Of a stretch of DNA of 64,000 nt, positions 20,291 to 29,120 are shown piece after piece. Source of the stretch: Cryobacterium sp. PH31-AA6 (GTDB taxonomy: Bacteria > Actinomycetota > Actinomycetes > Actinomycetales > Microbacteriaceae). The stretch's first letter is position 1. Each line of letters starts with the position of its first letter. The notes below the pieces were generated by a model. That model was not told where the DNA came from. It made no database searches and worked only from the letters and a program-made list of their open reading frames with translations. A program made the translations under genes and the position numbers. The DNA lies in contig NZ_JASISS010000003.1 in NCBI RefSeq assembly GCF_030063195.1, forward strand, positions 124,001-188,000, read 5' to 3'.

Positions 20291-20309
20291 CCGCAGGTAG
20301 ACCCTGCGG
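20291..20309 (+). promoter_or_regulatory. Hairpin in the greA 5' leader
   Basis: CCGCAGG-TAGAC-CCTGCGG is a perfect 7-bp stem about 35 bp before ATG 20346, after a TGTATAGC -10-like stretch. It would lie in the greA leader; GreA autoregulates through leader pausing in E. coli, but any such role here is inference. Confidence 0.4.
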
Positions 20310-20345
20310 GTCGCTCACGCACTACGCGAACGAGGAGGAGAACCC

Positions 20346-20837
20346 ATGACTATCCCCACAACGGTCACCTGGCTGACTCAGGAGGCCTACGACCGTCTGG
20401 CCGCCGAGCTGGAGGATCTGAGCACCGTCGGACGGGTCGAGATCGCCAAGAAGATCGAGTCCGCACGCGAAGAGGGCGACCTCAAGGAGAATTCCGGCTA
20501 CCACGCCGCCAAAGACGAGCAGGGCAAGCAGGAGGCGCGCATCCGCACCCTGGTCCTGTTGCTGCGCCACGCCGAGGTCGGCAGTGCGCCCGAGAGCCAC
20601 GGCATCGTCGAGCCCGGCACGGTCGTCACCGCGACGATCGCGGGAGACGAAACCCGCTTCCTGATCGGCAGCCGCGAGATCGCCGGCGGAAGCGACCTGG
20701 ACGTGTTCAGCGAGCAGAGCCCCCTCGGCTCCGCGATCATCGGCCTGAAGGAAGGCGCGAGCACGGCGTACGCCACGCCGAACGGCAAGGAAATCAAAGT
20801 GGAGATCCTTCTCGTCGAGACCTGGGCCGGCAACTAG
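20346..20837 (+). CDS. greA: Transcription elongation factor GreA
   Basis: 163 residues, standard length. Rescues backtracked RNA polymerase by stimulating transcript cleavage. The N-terminal coiled coil (about 10-78) includes AREEGDLKENSGYHAAKDEQ, whose tip acidic residues coordinate the catalytic metal, followed by the FKBP-like C-terminal domain (GTVVTATIAGDE, LGSAIIGLKEG). A GAGGAGGAG ribosome site precedes the ATG. Confidence 0.97.
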   Translation: MTIPTTVTWLTQEAYDRLAAELEDLSTVGRVEIAKKIESAREEGDLKENSGYHAAKDEQGKQEARIRTLVLLLRHAEVGSAPESHGIVEPGTVVTATIAGDETRFLIGSREIAGGSDLDVFSEQSPLGSAIIGLKEGASTAYATPNGKEIKVEILLVETWAGN

Positions 20838-21195
20838 CGGTCTCCGAAGAAAGCGGAGGCTTTCGCGCATCACCCGGGCGCGAAGCGCTCCCGCAACTCG
20901 ACAGACTCGACCCGACGAACCCTCGCGGCGCGCCTCCGGGAAGCGGGCGCACCGTAGACCGCGCGCCCCGAGCGCAAACGCGGGCCGCGAGCGCACCCTG
21001 GGGGTCGAGCACCCCGGTGGTCGAGCACCCCGGTGGTCGAGCCCGTCGAGACCCCCTCCACACGGTGGCTCCGACTCCGCGACGAAACCGGCCGATTCCC
21101 CGGCTGCCCAAGGGGACCAAGCGGGCCTAAGGGGGCCCGAGCGGGCCTGAGCGGGCCTAAGAAAGAGGCTCACTCGGTGCAGCGCGAGTCCCTGG
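20838..21195. other. Repeat-rich intergenic region between greA and ilvA
   Basis: 358 bp with no credible gene between convergent genes. It holds a weak hairpin right after greA (CTCCG/CGGAG followed by CTTTC), two partial copies and one full copy of the dispersed GGTCGAGC-type repeat (21001-21053), and a run of AGCGGGCCTAAG-like short repeats at 21117-21163. Open frames here are composition artefacts. Confidence 0.7.
21032..21053 (-). repeat. Dispersed intergenic repeat, copy 1
   Basis: Inverse-orientation copy of the 22-bp element whose core reads GGTCTCGACGGGCTCGACC. Partial tandem copies precede it from 21003. Other copies: 29086, 54676, 54840. Confidence 0.7.
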
Positions 21196-22431
21196 CTAGT
21201 CGCTCTGCGGGTCGTACCCGGCCGAGCGAAGCACGTCGACGACGTGCTGACGGTGCTCCGGTCCGCGGGTCTCGACGCTCACGTTGAGCTCGACCTCGCT
21301 AATCTGCAGCCCGACCCCGTGCCGGGTGTGCAACACCTCGATCACATTGGCGTGTGCCTCCGCGAGCAGCTCGGAGATGCGTGCGAGCTGACCCGGACGG
21401 TCGGGCAGCATGATCCGCAGGGTCAGGTACCGGCCGGATGCCGCGAGGCCGTGGCTGATCACCCGCTGCATCAGCAGCGGGTCAATGTTGCCGCCGCTGA
21501 GAATCGCGACCGTCGGCCCCGACGCGGTGATCTTCCCGGCCAGGATCGCCGCCACGGCGACCGCGCCGGCCGGCTCGACCACGAGCTTGGCGCGCTCGAG
21601 CAGCACGAGCAGCGCCCGTGCGGTGTCGTCCTCGGTGACGGTCACGATCTCGTCGACCATGTCGCGCACGATCTGGAAGTTGAGCAGCCCGGGCTTGGCC
21701 ACCGCGATGCCGTCGGCGATCGTCGGGGAGATCACGATCTCGGTGGCCATCCCGGCGGCCAGCGAGGGCGGGTACGCCGCGGCGTTCTCGGCCTGCACGC
21801 CGATCACCCGGATCGTGCGCCCCTCACGCGCGGCACGCTGCTTGAGCGCGCTCGCGACCCCGGACACCAGACCGCCGCCGCCGATGGGCACGATCACGGT
21901 GTCGAGGTCGGGGACCTGGTCGAGGATCTCCAGACCGAGCGTGCCCTGACCGGTGACGACATCCGGGTGGTCGAACGGAGGGATCAGGATCGCTCCGGTC
22001 TCGATAGCGTAGGCCGCGGCCGCCAGCAGCGGCTCGGCGACGGTGTTGCCGCGCAGGATGACGTGCGCCCCGTAGTCGCGGGTGGCCTGGAGCTTGGGCA
22101 GGGCAACCCCCACCGGCATGAAGATGGTGGCCTTGATGCCCAGCTCACGGGCCGCGAAGGCGACGCCTTGGGCGTGGTTCCCTGCCGACGCGGCAACGAC
22201 CCCGTGTGACTTCTCCTCGTCGGTCAGCTGGGAAAGCCGGTTGTAGGCCCCGCGGAGCTTGTACGACCCGGTGCGCTGCAGGTTCTCGCACTTGAGGTGA
22301 ACGGTCGAGCCGAGCACCTCGCTGAGGTAGCGGGAGCTCTCCATCGGGGTGACCTTGGCCACGGTCGCGACGACGGCGCGCGCCGCCTCGAAGTCGACCA
22401 GGGTGGGGCCGACGAGTGAAACGTTAGTCAT
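21196..22431 (-). CDS. ilvA: Threonine ammonia-lyase
   Basis: 411 residues. PLP enzyme of fold type II that converts threonine to 2-oxobutanoate, entry to isoleucine synthesis or threonine catabolism. The PLP Lys lies in LQRTGSYKLRGAYN, with SAGNHAQGVAFAA and the phosphate loop PIGGGGLVSG. A C-terminal ACT domain (about 335-411, LTLRIMLPDRPGQLARISEL) suggests amino acid control. The ATG overlaps the upstream transporter stop by 8 bp. Confidence 0.94.
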   Translation of the reverse strand: MTNVSLVGPTLVDFEAARAVVATVAKVTPMESSRYLSEVLGSTVHLKCENLQRTGSYKLRGAYNRLSQLTDEEKSHGVVAASAGNHAQGVAFAARELGIKATIFMPVGVALPKLQATRDYGAHVILRGNTVAEPLLAAAAYAIETGAILIPPFDHPDVVTGQGTLGLEILDQVPDLDTVIVPIGGGGLVSGVASALKQRAAREGRTIRVIGVQAENAAAYPPSLAAGMATEIVISPTIADGIAVAKPGLLNFQIVRDMVDEIVTVTEDDTARALLVLLERAKLVVEPAGAVAVAAILAGKITASGPTVAILSGGNIDPLLMQRVISHGLAASGRYLTLRIMLPDRPGQLARISELLAEAHANVIEVLHTRHGVGLQISEVELNVSVETRGPEHRQHVVDVLRSAGYDPQSD

Positions 22432-23656
22432 GGGCGGCGCTCTCGTTCGGGTGGAATCCAGGTCGGCTTTGCGGCACGGTCTGCCAGAGCGGTGAAGTGG
22501 TCGACGCGGCCGTGTCCGTGAACGCGGTACGCCAGGTGCCGCGGTGGATGAAGTTGATCATGACGTTGAGCACCGCCGCGATCGGCACGGCGAACAGCGC
22601 GCCGGGGATGCCGGCGAGCAGCGACCCTGCGGCGACGACCAGCACCACGCCAAGCGGGTGCACCTTGACGGCCGTGCCCATGATCAAGGGCTGCAGCACG
22701 TGGCCCTCGATCTGCTGCACGAGCAGCACGACACCGAGCATGGCCAGAGCGATCGGCCAGGAGTTGAAGAGCAGGGCGATCACGACGGCCACCGCGCCGG
22801 TCGCGACGGCGCCGACGATGGGGATGAAGGATCCGAGGAAGACAAGCACGCCGATCGGCACCGCGAGCGGCACCCCGAGCAACGCCGCCCCGACGCCGAT
22901 GCCGACGGCGTCGATCGAGGCGACCAGAATCTGCACCTTGGCGAAGTTGCCCAGCGTCTCCCAACCGGCCGCTCCCGCACCGGCGACGGCGGCGCGGGCC
23001 CGACGGGGGAAGATCCGCACGACCCAGGCCCAGATCCCGGCCCCGTCGATCAGGATGAAGAGCAGGCTGAACAGCGTCAGGAGCAACCCGGTCAGGAGGT
23101 GCCCGAGGGAGGAACCCACCGAAAGCGCCCCGCTGACGAAGATCGCGCTGTCCGCCTGGATGGCCGTCCACGCCTGCTGCAGGTAGTCGTTGATCTGTGG
23201 TTCGGTCAGGTGCAGCGGCGAGGCGAGCAGGAAGTCCTTGAGCCCGGCGTACGAGGTCGCGAGCCTCGTGCTCAGTCCCGTCGTGCCGACCGCGATCTGG
23301 GTGGCAGCCAGGGTGACGAGACCGCCGAGGACCGCCAGGGTGCCCAGTAGGGAGAGCGCGACGGCGAGGCCCTTGGGCCATTTGTGCCGCACGAGGAAGC
23401 TGACCAACGGCACGAGCAGGGAGGAGAGCAGCACGGCGACGAGCAGGGGGATGACGATGAGCCGAAGTTGCACGACAACAAAGAGGAAGACCGCGATCGC
23501 CGCGCCGATCGCGATCAGCCGCCAGGACCACGCGCCGGCGAGGCGGATGCCGGCGGGAATGTTCTCGTCGATCCCGTTCGGGATCGGTGCGTCCGCGCGC
23601 CGTTTGCGCCCGGACAACAGCGCCCCCCAGCCTGGCTTTCCCGTGGATTCAGTCAC
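22424..23656 (-). CDS. AI-2E family transporter (PerM/YdiK-type)
   Basis: 410 residues with about eight transmembrane segments. The middle and C-terminal family pattern is clear: LFSLLFILIDGAGIWAW, FLGSFIPIVGAVATGAVAVVI, and QQIEGHVLQPLIMGTAVKVHP. Members export small molecules or ions; AI-2 transport is shown for only a few. The 8-bp overlap with ilvA suggests co-transcription, so amino-acid-related efflux is conceivable but not shown. Confidence 0.92.
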   Translation of the reverse strand: MTESTGKPGWGALLSGRKRRADAPIPNGIDENIPAGIRLAGAWSWRLIAIGAAIAVFLFVVVQLRLIVIPLLVAVLLSSLLVPLVSFLVRHKWPKGLAVALSLLGTLAVLGGLVTLAATQIAVGTTGLSTRLATSYAGLKDFLLASPLHLTEPQINDYLQQAWTAIQADSAIFVSGALSVGSSLGHLLTGLLLTLFSLLFILIDGAGIWAWVVRIFPRRARAAVAGAGAAGWETLGNFAKVQILVASIDAVGIGVGAALLGVPLAVPIGVLVFLGSFIPIVGAVATGAVAVVIALLFNSWPIALAMLGVVLLVQQIEGHVLQPLIMGTAVKVHPLGVVLVVAAGSLLAGIPGALFAVPIAAVLNVMINFIHRGTWRTAFTDTAASTTSPLWQTVPQSRPGFHPNESAAHD

Positions 23657-23665
23657 CGAATCATT

Positions 23666-24826
23666 CTAGGCATTCCCGTATTCGCCGCCGTGCATGACCC
23701 GCTGGCCGGGAATCCCGACCGCGTCGACCGAGACCGGCGTGCCGCAGAAGCGTAACCGAATCCTCTCGCCGGGAACGGTGCGCACCTGCACTCCGTGTTG
23801 CACGGACACCACGACGCCGTCGCCGAGGCGCACCCGGGTGCGGCGGAGCGAGCCGTGGAAGCTCGTCGCGACCACGACACCGGTCGGCCCCACCCCGTCC
23901 GGTCCGTCTCCGGCCAGTTCGAGGTCCTCCGGGCGCACCGCGACCAGCACGGCCCCGTCGCCCTGTGACGGGTCGACGAGCGGCAGCTTTGCGCCGTACA
24001 CCTCGGCGAACCCGTGGCGCACGAGACCGGCGAGCTGGTTGCTCAGGCCGACGAAGTCCGCGATGAACGGAGAGGCCGGGCGGCAGTAGAGGTCCTCCGG
24101 CGTGCCGACCTGCTCGATCCGGCCGTCACGCATCACGGCGACCCGGTCGGCGACGGCGAGCGCCTCGTCCTGGTCGTGCGTCACGAACAGGGTCGTGATG
24201 CCCAGGTCGGTCTGGATCCTCCGGATCTCTTCGCGCAGTCCGACCCGCACCTTGGCGTCGAGTGCGGAGAGCGGCTCGTCGAGCAGGAGCACCCGCGGCT
24301 CGGTGACCAGGGCGCGGGCCAGTGCGACGCGTTGCTGCTGGCCCCCGGAGAGCTGGTGCGCGAACCGGTCGTAGTGGGCGTCGAGCCCGACCAGGGCCAG
24401 TGCGTCCGCGGCGCGACGGCGGCGATCCCGGCCGACCACCCCGCGCATCCGCAACCCGAACTCGACGTTCTCGCCCGCGGTCAGGTGCGGGAACAGGGAG
24501 TAGGACTGGAAGACCATGCCCATGTCGCGCCGGCTCGTCGGCAGGGTCGACACGTCGACACCGTCGATGAGGATGGTGCCGGCATCCGCCGATTCGAGCC
24601 CCGCGAGCGCCCGCAGGGCCGTCGTCTTGCCGCTGCCACTCGGACCGAGCAGGGCGACGAGCTCGCCGGCGTGCAGGGTGAGGTCAAATCCGGCCAGCGC
24701 CCGATGTTCGCCGAATTGCCTTGAGACGCCCGAGAATTCGACGACGGTCCCGCGCCTGGCCGCGGGCGCCATTCCCGGGTTCGCGGTCGTGGGTGCCTTC
24801 GTGGTGCTGACGGTGGTACGGGTCAT
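23666..24826 (-). CDS. ABC importer ATP-binding protein with TOBE domain
   Basis: 386 residues. Walker A LLGPSGSGKTTALRAL, signature LSGGQQQRVALARAL, Walker B VLLLDEPLSALD and H-loop LFVTHDQDEALAVADRV are intact; a TOBE domain occupies about 275-380 (LVAVRPEDLEL). This is the CysA/PotA/FbpC type that powers import of polyamines, ferric iron, sulfate, thiamine or phosphonates. It overlaps the permease gene by 4 bp and is the last gene of a lipoprotein-permease-permease-ATPase operon. Confidence 0.95.
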   Translation of the reverse strand: MTRTTVSTTKAPTTANPGMAPAARRGTVVEFSGVSRQFGEHRALAGFDLTLHAGELVALLGPSGSGKTTALRALAGLESADAGTILIDGVDVSTLPTSRRDMGMVFQSYSLFPHLTAGENVEFGLRMRGVVGRDRRRRAADALALVGLDAHYDRFAHQLSGGQQQRVALARALVTEPRVLLLDEPLSALDAKVRVGLREEIRRIQTDLGITTLFVTHDQDEALAVADRVAVMRDGRIEQVGTPEDLYCRPASPFIADFVGLSNQLAGLVRHGFAEVYGAKLPLVDPSQGDGAVLVAVRPEDLELAGDGPDGVGPTGVVVATSFHGSLRRTRVRLGDGVVVSVQHGVQVRTVPGERIRLRFCGTPVSVDAVGIPGQRVMHGGEYGNA

Positions 24827-25713
24827 GGTTGGCCTCCGATGGGGCGTCGTCGTCGCGGGCGGGTGCGTTCGGCGCCGAGGCGACCGATCAGGAGCAGCAG
24901 CAGGAACGCGAAGATCAGGGCGAGCAGGGACAGGATCACGGCCGTGTACGGGTCGGACTTGCTGACCACGACGAGGGCGGTCTGCAGGTTCACCCGGCTG
25001 AGCAGCGACGCGATCGTGAACTCGCCGAGCACGACGGCGACCGCGATGAAAGCGGCGGCCAGGATGCCGCGGCGGAGGTTGGGCACGAGCACCCGGAACA
25101 GCACGCTCCCCCAGCCGGCACCGAGGGTGCGGGCCGCCTCGCTGAGGGTGCGCACGTCGACGCCGTCGAGGTTGGCCTGGATGGCCCGGTAGGCGTAGGG
25201 CAGCACGGTGATACCGTAGGCGAAGGCGAGGGTCCAGACCCCGCTGCCGGCGAGCCGGGAGAGCAGCGAGTAGACCGGGGCCAGGCCGACCACGAGCACG
25301 ATCGCCGGAATGCTGATCGGCAGGATGCAGACGAACTCCAGCACCCGGCGGAGTCGGGGAAAACGGATGTGCACCAGCAGCAGGGTGGGCACGAGCAGCA
25401 GGAGCACGATCAGCACCGTGCCGACGGCCAGGGCGACCGAGTTGCCGAGGGCAACCAGAACCTGCCGGTACTGACCGGTCAGGCCGTCCTGGGCCAGCGC
25501 GACCCAGCGCGAGGCGTCATACCCGCCGCCGAGACCCTTACGCAGGGTGAACTCGACCATGGCGACGATGGGCAGCAGGAAGAGCAGGCCGATCGTCCCC
25601 AGGATCGCTGCCCGGGCGGCACGGGACGGTGCGTGCGCGACGCCGCCCGGCGCGACCGGGCCCGGACGGGTGCCGTGCAGCACCGGGCTCCGTGTCTCCT
25701 GGGCCGCGGTCAT
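24823..25713 (-). CDS. ABC importer permease (second)
   Basis: 296 residues from ATG 25713, in an ATGA overlap with the preceding permease gene. Six transmembrane helices; the EAA loop is visible as LSEAARTLGAGWGSVLFRVLVP, with LGEFTIASLLSRVNLQTA near the end. Belongs to the PotC/ThiP/FbpB-type permeases that pair with the CysA-like ATPase encoded next. Substrate not determined. Confidence 0.93.
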   Translation of the reverse strand: MTAAQETRSPVLHGTRPGPVAPGGVAHAPSRAARAAILGTIGLLFLLPIVAMVEFTLRKGLGGGYDASRWVALAQDGLTGQYRQVLVALGNSVALAVGTVLIVLLLLVPTLLLVHIRFPRLRRVLEFVCILPISIPAIVLVVGLAPVYSLLSRLAGSGVWTLAFAYGITVLPYAYRAIQANLDGVDVRTLSEAARTLGAGWGSVLFRVLVPNLRRGILAAAFIAVAVVLGEFTIASLLSRVNLQTALVVVSKSDPYTAVILSLLALIFAFLLLLLIGRLGAERTRPRRRRPIGGQP

Positions 25714-26663
25714 CGCTGCCACCTGGCGGCGCGGGCCTGGAGGGCCGAGTAGCCGCTCATCACGACCACCATCACCACGATCATTCCGAGCGCGAGCGCC
25801 CCGGCCAGGTTCTCCCGGCCGAGCACGGTTTCGCTGGTGAGTGCGGAGCGGATCTGCAACGGCACGATCTGGGACCCCTGGCTCGTCAGCGCAGCGGCCG
25901 TCGCGTAGGAGGAGAACGCGTTCGCGAACAGCAGCAACAGGCTGCCGAGGAAGGAGGGGGCGAGCACGGGACCCGCGATGCGCAGCCAGTAGCTGGCGCG
26001 GCTGCCACCGAGGGTCGCGTTGGCCTCGGCCCAGGTCGGCTTGAGCGCCTGGAGTGCGGGCATGAACGTGATGATCATCAGCGGAACCTGAAAGTAGAGA
26101 TAGGGCAGCACGAGCCCGGGCAGCTCGTAGAGCCAGACGCCGTCGGCGAAAATGTCCACGCCGAAGCTGTCGCGCAGGATGACCGTGACCATGCCCTGGA
26201 TGCCGATGGTGGCCACGAACGCGAAGGCGAGCATGACCCCGCCGAACTGGGCGAGCACGCCGCTGAGAGAATCGACCACGGTGCGTAAGGTCCCGTCCGG
26301 CCGCGCACCGAGCAGCCCGTAGCAGGCGGCCGCGCCGACGAGTGCTCCGATGACGGAGGTCAGGGCGGAGAGAGCGAACGAGTTGGCGAAGGCATCCAGC
26401 ACCACCGGATTGCCGAGGGCCGCGACAGTGTCGAGCGTGAACGCGCCGCTCGTGTCGAAGAAGCCGGTGCCGATGGCGATCAGGGTCGGCACGACGAGAA
26501 AAAGGAGAACATAGACCGCAAACGGCAGCAGCCCGAAGGCCGCTGCCGTTCTGCGGAGCCTACTGGACAGCAGCGGCCCACTTTTTTGCGAGCAGGGCGG
26601 CTCCCGCGGCGCTCTGTTCCTTGGTCGGGACGACGGTTTCCGCCGGCGCCGCGGGAAGGGCAC
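25710..26663 (-). CDS. ABC importer permease (first), start uncertain
   Basis: About 317 residues if ATG 26663 is used. Six hydrophobic helices starting at FGLLPFAVYVLLFLVVPTL; the EAA-type loop is ANATLGGSRASYWLRIAGPV. The start is odd: ATG 26663 lies inside the 3' end of the lipoprotein gene (104-bp overlap) and adds an Arg/Pro-rich leader, while no ATG, GTG or TTG occurs in frame between there and the first helix. CTG codons at 26573 and 26570, beside the upstream stop, would give a normal N-terminus by coupling. Pairs with the second permease. Confidence 0.85.
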   Translation of the reverse strand: MPFPRRRRKPSSRPRNRAPREPPCSQKSGPLLSSRLRRTAAAFGLLPFAVYVLLFLVVPTLIAIGTGFFDTSGAFTLDTVAALGNPVVLDAFANSFALSALTSVIGALVGAAACYGLLGARPDGTLRTVVDSLSGVLAQFGGVMLAFAFVATIGIQGMVTVILRDSFGVDIFADGVWLYELPGLVLPYLYFQVPLMIITFMPALQALKPTWAEANATLGGSRASYWLRIAGPVLAPSFLGSLLLLFANAFSSYATAAALTSQGSQIVPLQIRSALTSETVLGRENLAGALALGMIVVMVVVMSGYSALQARAARWQR

Positions 26664-27690
26664 CGAGCAGTTTCGCGTCGATGGTGCCCGCGGCTGTCAT
26701 GGCCTCGGCACGAACCGGGCGCGCCCCGCCGGCGAGCCACAGGTTCTGGCCCTCGTCGCTGTAAAGGAATTCCTGCCACAACCGGGCGGCGGCGGGGTGC
26801 GGGGCATCCTTGCTCACGGCCTGGTTGTAGTACCCGGCGTAGCCGGCGCCGCTGAAGACAACGACCTTCCAGTTGCGCTGGCCCTGGAGCTTCTTGCCGT
26901 AGCCCACGTTGAGGTAGTCCCAGTCGAGGACGACGGGGGTCTCGCCCGAGGCGATGGTTGCCGGCGTCGGGTCGATCTTGACGAAGTTGCCTGCCGCATT
27001 CAGTTTCGTGAAGAAGTCGATACCGGGCTGGAAGTCATCGACCGTGCCGTCGTTCTGCACCGTCGCCATTCCGACGGCGGCGAAGGCTGCCCCCGCCTGG
27101 GTCGGGTCGCCGTTGATGGTGACCTTGCCCTTGTACGCGGCACCGAGCAGATCGCTCAGCTTCTTCGGCGCCGGAACCGCGTCCGGGTCGTAGCCCACGG
27201 CCAGGTATCCGCCGTAATCGCCGGTGTACAGTCCGTTGGCCTCCTTGAGGGCGTCGGGGATGTCGGCCCAGGTGGCCACCTGGTACGGCGCGAACCGGTC
27301 GGTGCTGGAGAGGGCGACGGCCAGACCGAGGTCGAAGACGTCCGGTGCGGTGTCCTGGCCCTTGAGGGTGTCCGCGGCCTGGATTTCCTCGGCGCTCGAG
27401 CCGTCAGGCGAGGCCTCGTTGATCGTGATCTCGGGGTACTTCTGGGCGAAGGCGTCGAGTACGGCGCCGTAGTTGGCCCAGTCACGCGGCAGGGCGATGA
27501 CGTTGAGTCCGCCCTCCGCCCTGGCCGCGGCCTCGAGTGCAGGCAGGTCGCCGAACGCGCTCAGGCTCGTCGCCGTGGCGGCGTCGGTCGTGGCGGCGCT
27601 GCCCGCGGCGGATCCGGAGCATCCGGTCAGGCCGATGGCGAGGGCGGCCGTGGCGGCCAGCGAGGCGACCAGGGTGCGTGTGGTGATCAA
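26560..27690 (-). CDS. ABC importer substrate-binding lipoprotein
   Basis: 376 residues from TTG 27690, placed there because GGAGGACAAC stands directly before it; an ATG at 27723 lacks such a site. Lipoprotein signal with lipobox GLTGC, then a Ser/Ala/Thr-rich linker and a family-1 extracellular binding protein (ALEAAARAEGGLNVIALPRD, FSGAGYAGYYNQAVS). Closest in style to polyamine, ferric iron or 2-aminoethylphosphonate binders, but the ligand is not resolvable by eye. First gene of the import operon, divergent from the glycosylase gene. Confidence 0.92.
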   Translation of the reverse strand: MITTRTLVASLAATAALAIGLTGCSGSAAGSAATTDAATATSLSAFGDLPALEAAARAEGGLNVIALPRDWANYGAVLDAFAQKYPEITINEASPDGSSAEEIQAADTLKGQDTAPDVFDLGLAVALSSTDRFAPYQVATWADIPDALKEANGLYTGDYGGYLAVGYDPDAVPAPKKLSDLLGAAYKGKVTINGDPTQAGAAFAAVGMATVQNDGTVDDFQPGIDFFTKLNAAGNFVKIDPTPATIASGETPVVLDWDYLNVGYGKKLQGQRNWKVVVFSGAGYAGYYNQAVSKDAPHPAAARLWQEFLYSDEGQNLWLAGGARPVRAEAMTAAGTIDAKLLGALPAAPAETVVPTKEQSAAGAALLAKKWAAAVQ

Positions 27691-27856
27691 GTTGTCCTCC
27701 GTCGGACCAGCGACAGGCCGCACGCAGGTGTCGCGCTGTTGGGTGCCGGGTTACTGGTCATCGTGAGACTAGGAGCGGCAGTGGACCGGCGTGGGACTCC
27801 CGCCTGAACGGCGTGTGAATGCCTGGCGACGGATGCGAGCAGTATGGTCGATCCTG

Positions 27857-29056
27857 ATGGTCCAGTCAGTCTCCCCCACCCTCGCCCGCCGCATTGCGCT
27901 GGCCGCTCAGGGCTTCGGCCGCAGATCGGCGGCGACGCCCGGCATCCGCCAGCTGGATGCCCTGGTCAACCGGATCGAGCTGCTGCAGATCGACTCGGTG
28001 AATGTCTTCGAGCGCAGCCACTACCTGCCGGCGTTCAGCCGTCTGGGCCGATACGACAAGGCCCAGCTGGACCGCCTGACCAGCGGCCGCGAGGCCCGCT
28101 TCACCGAGTACTGGGCGCATGAGGCGTCGTTGCTCCCGCTGGATAGCTGGCCGCTGTTCGGCTGGCGGATGCAGCACTACCGTGACCAGGCCGCCGGCGC
28201 ACCGGACAGCTGGGCTGCGGGGAACCGGCCGATGCTGGACTGGCTGCTCGCCGAGCTCGCCGACAAGGGACCCTTGCCGGCCAGCGCCATCGAGCACGAC
28301 GCGAACAGGCGCAGCGGCCCCTGGTGGGGCTGGTCCGACGTGAAGACCGGGCTGGAGGTGCTCTTCCGCTGGGGTGACGTGGTGAGCGCCGGTCGCCAAC
28401 GGTTCGAGCGGGTCTACGGCCTGCCCGAACAGGTGTTGCCCGCGGAGTTGCTTGGTCGCCGCGTCGACTCGGCCACCGCTCACCGGGAGCTGATCAGCCG
28501 TGCGGCGCGTGCACACGGCATCGGCACGGCCAAGGACTTCGCCGACTACTTTCGGTTGAAGTCCGTGCCGGCGCTGGCCGGCATCCGCGAGCTGGAGGAT
28601 GCCGGGGAACTGATCCCGGTGGAGGTGGCCGGCTGGGACGGCGCGAGCAAGGCCGCGTGGCTGCACCGTGACGCCAGGCTGCCCCGCTCGATGGACGCCG
28701 CCGCCGTGCTCTCCCCGTTCGATCCGGTCGTCTGGGAGCGGGCACGAGCCCTGCGGCTGTTCGACTTTCACTACCGGATCGAGATCTACACCCCCCAGCC
28801 CAAACGGGTGTTCGGCTACTACGTGCTGCCCGTGCTGCTCGGCGACACGATCGTCGGCCGGGTCGATCTGAAAAATGACCGGCAGTCCGGCGTGCTGCGG
28901 GTGCAGGCCGCCTGGTCCGAACCGGATGCCCCCTCCGACACGGCCGCTCGCCTCGCCGCGGTGCTCCAGGAGACCGCGGCCTGGCAGGGTCTCGACGAGA
29001 TCGAGGTGGTCGAGCGCGGCAACCTCGCCGCGGGCCTGACCGCCGAGCTGCGCTAG
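27857..29056 (+). CDS. YcaQ-type winged-helix DNA glycosylase
   Basis: 399 residues from ATG 27857 (ATG 27833 is in frame upstream; a TATGGT hexamer lies between them and could give a near-leaderless message). The HTH_42/YcaQ family unhooks interstrand crosslinks or removes alkylated bases. Visible family blocks: ALAAQGFG, LQIDSVNVFERSHYLPAFSRLG, the conserved YWAHEASLLP, and DPVVWERARALRLFDFHYRIE. The catalytic QxD/QxQ-type motif corresponds to LQIDSV. Stands alone and convergent with htpX. Confidence 0.9.
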   Translation: MVQSVSPTLARRIALAAQGFGRRSAATPGIRQLDALVNRIELLQIDSVNVFERSHYLPAFSRLGRYDKAQLDRLTSGREARFTEYWAHEASLLPLDSWPLFGWRMQHYRDQAAGAPDSWAAGNRPMLDWLLAELADKGPLPASAIEHDANRRSGPWWGWSDVKTGLEVLFRWGDVVSAGRQRFERVYGLPEQVLPAELLGRRVDSATAHRELISRAARAHGIGTAKDFADYFRLKSVPALAGIRELEDAGELIPVEVAGWDGASKAAWLHRDARLPRSMDAAAVLSPFDPVVWERARALRLFDFHYRIEIYTPQPKRVFGYYVLPVLLGDTIVGRVDLKNDRQSGVLRVQAAWSEPDAPSDTAARLAAVLQETAAWQGLDEIEVVERGNLAAGLTAELR

Positions 29057-29085
29057 CGGCGAGGCTCGGGGACGGGGTGGCGCGG

Positions 29086-29107
29086 GGTCTCGACGAGCTC
29101 GACCACC
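29086..29107 (+). repeat. Dispersed intergenic repeat, copy 2
   Basis: GGTCTCGACGAGCTCGACC plus three bases, differing at one position from the copy at 54840. It lies between the convergent glycosylase and htpX genes, consistent with a terminator-like role. Confidence 0.7.
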
Positions 29108-29120
29108 GGGGGTGATCAGG

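Noticed and set aside
26560-27690. Naming the imported substrate (iron, thiamine, polyamine or phosphonate)
   Set aside because: Binding-site residues cannot be assigned by eye and no substrate-linked gene or riboswitch lies next to the operon.
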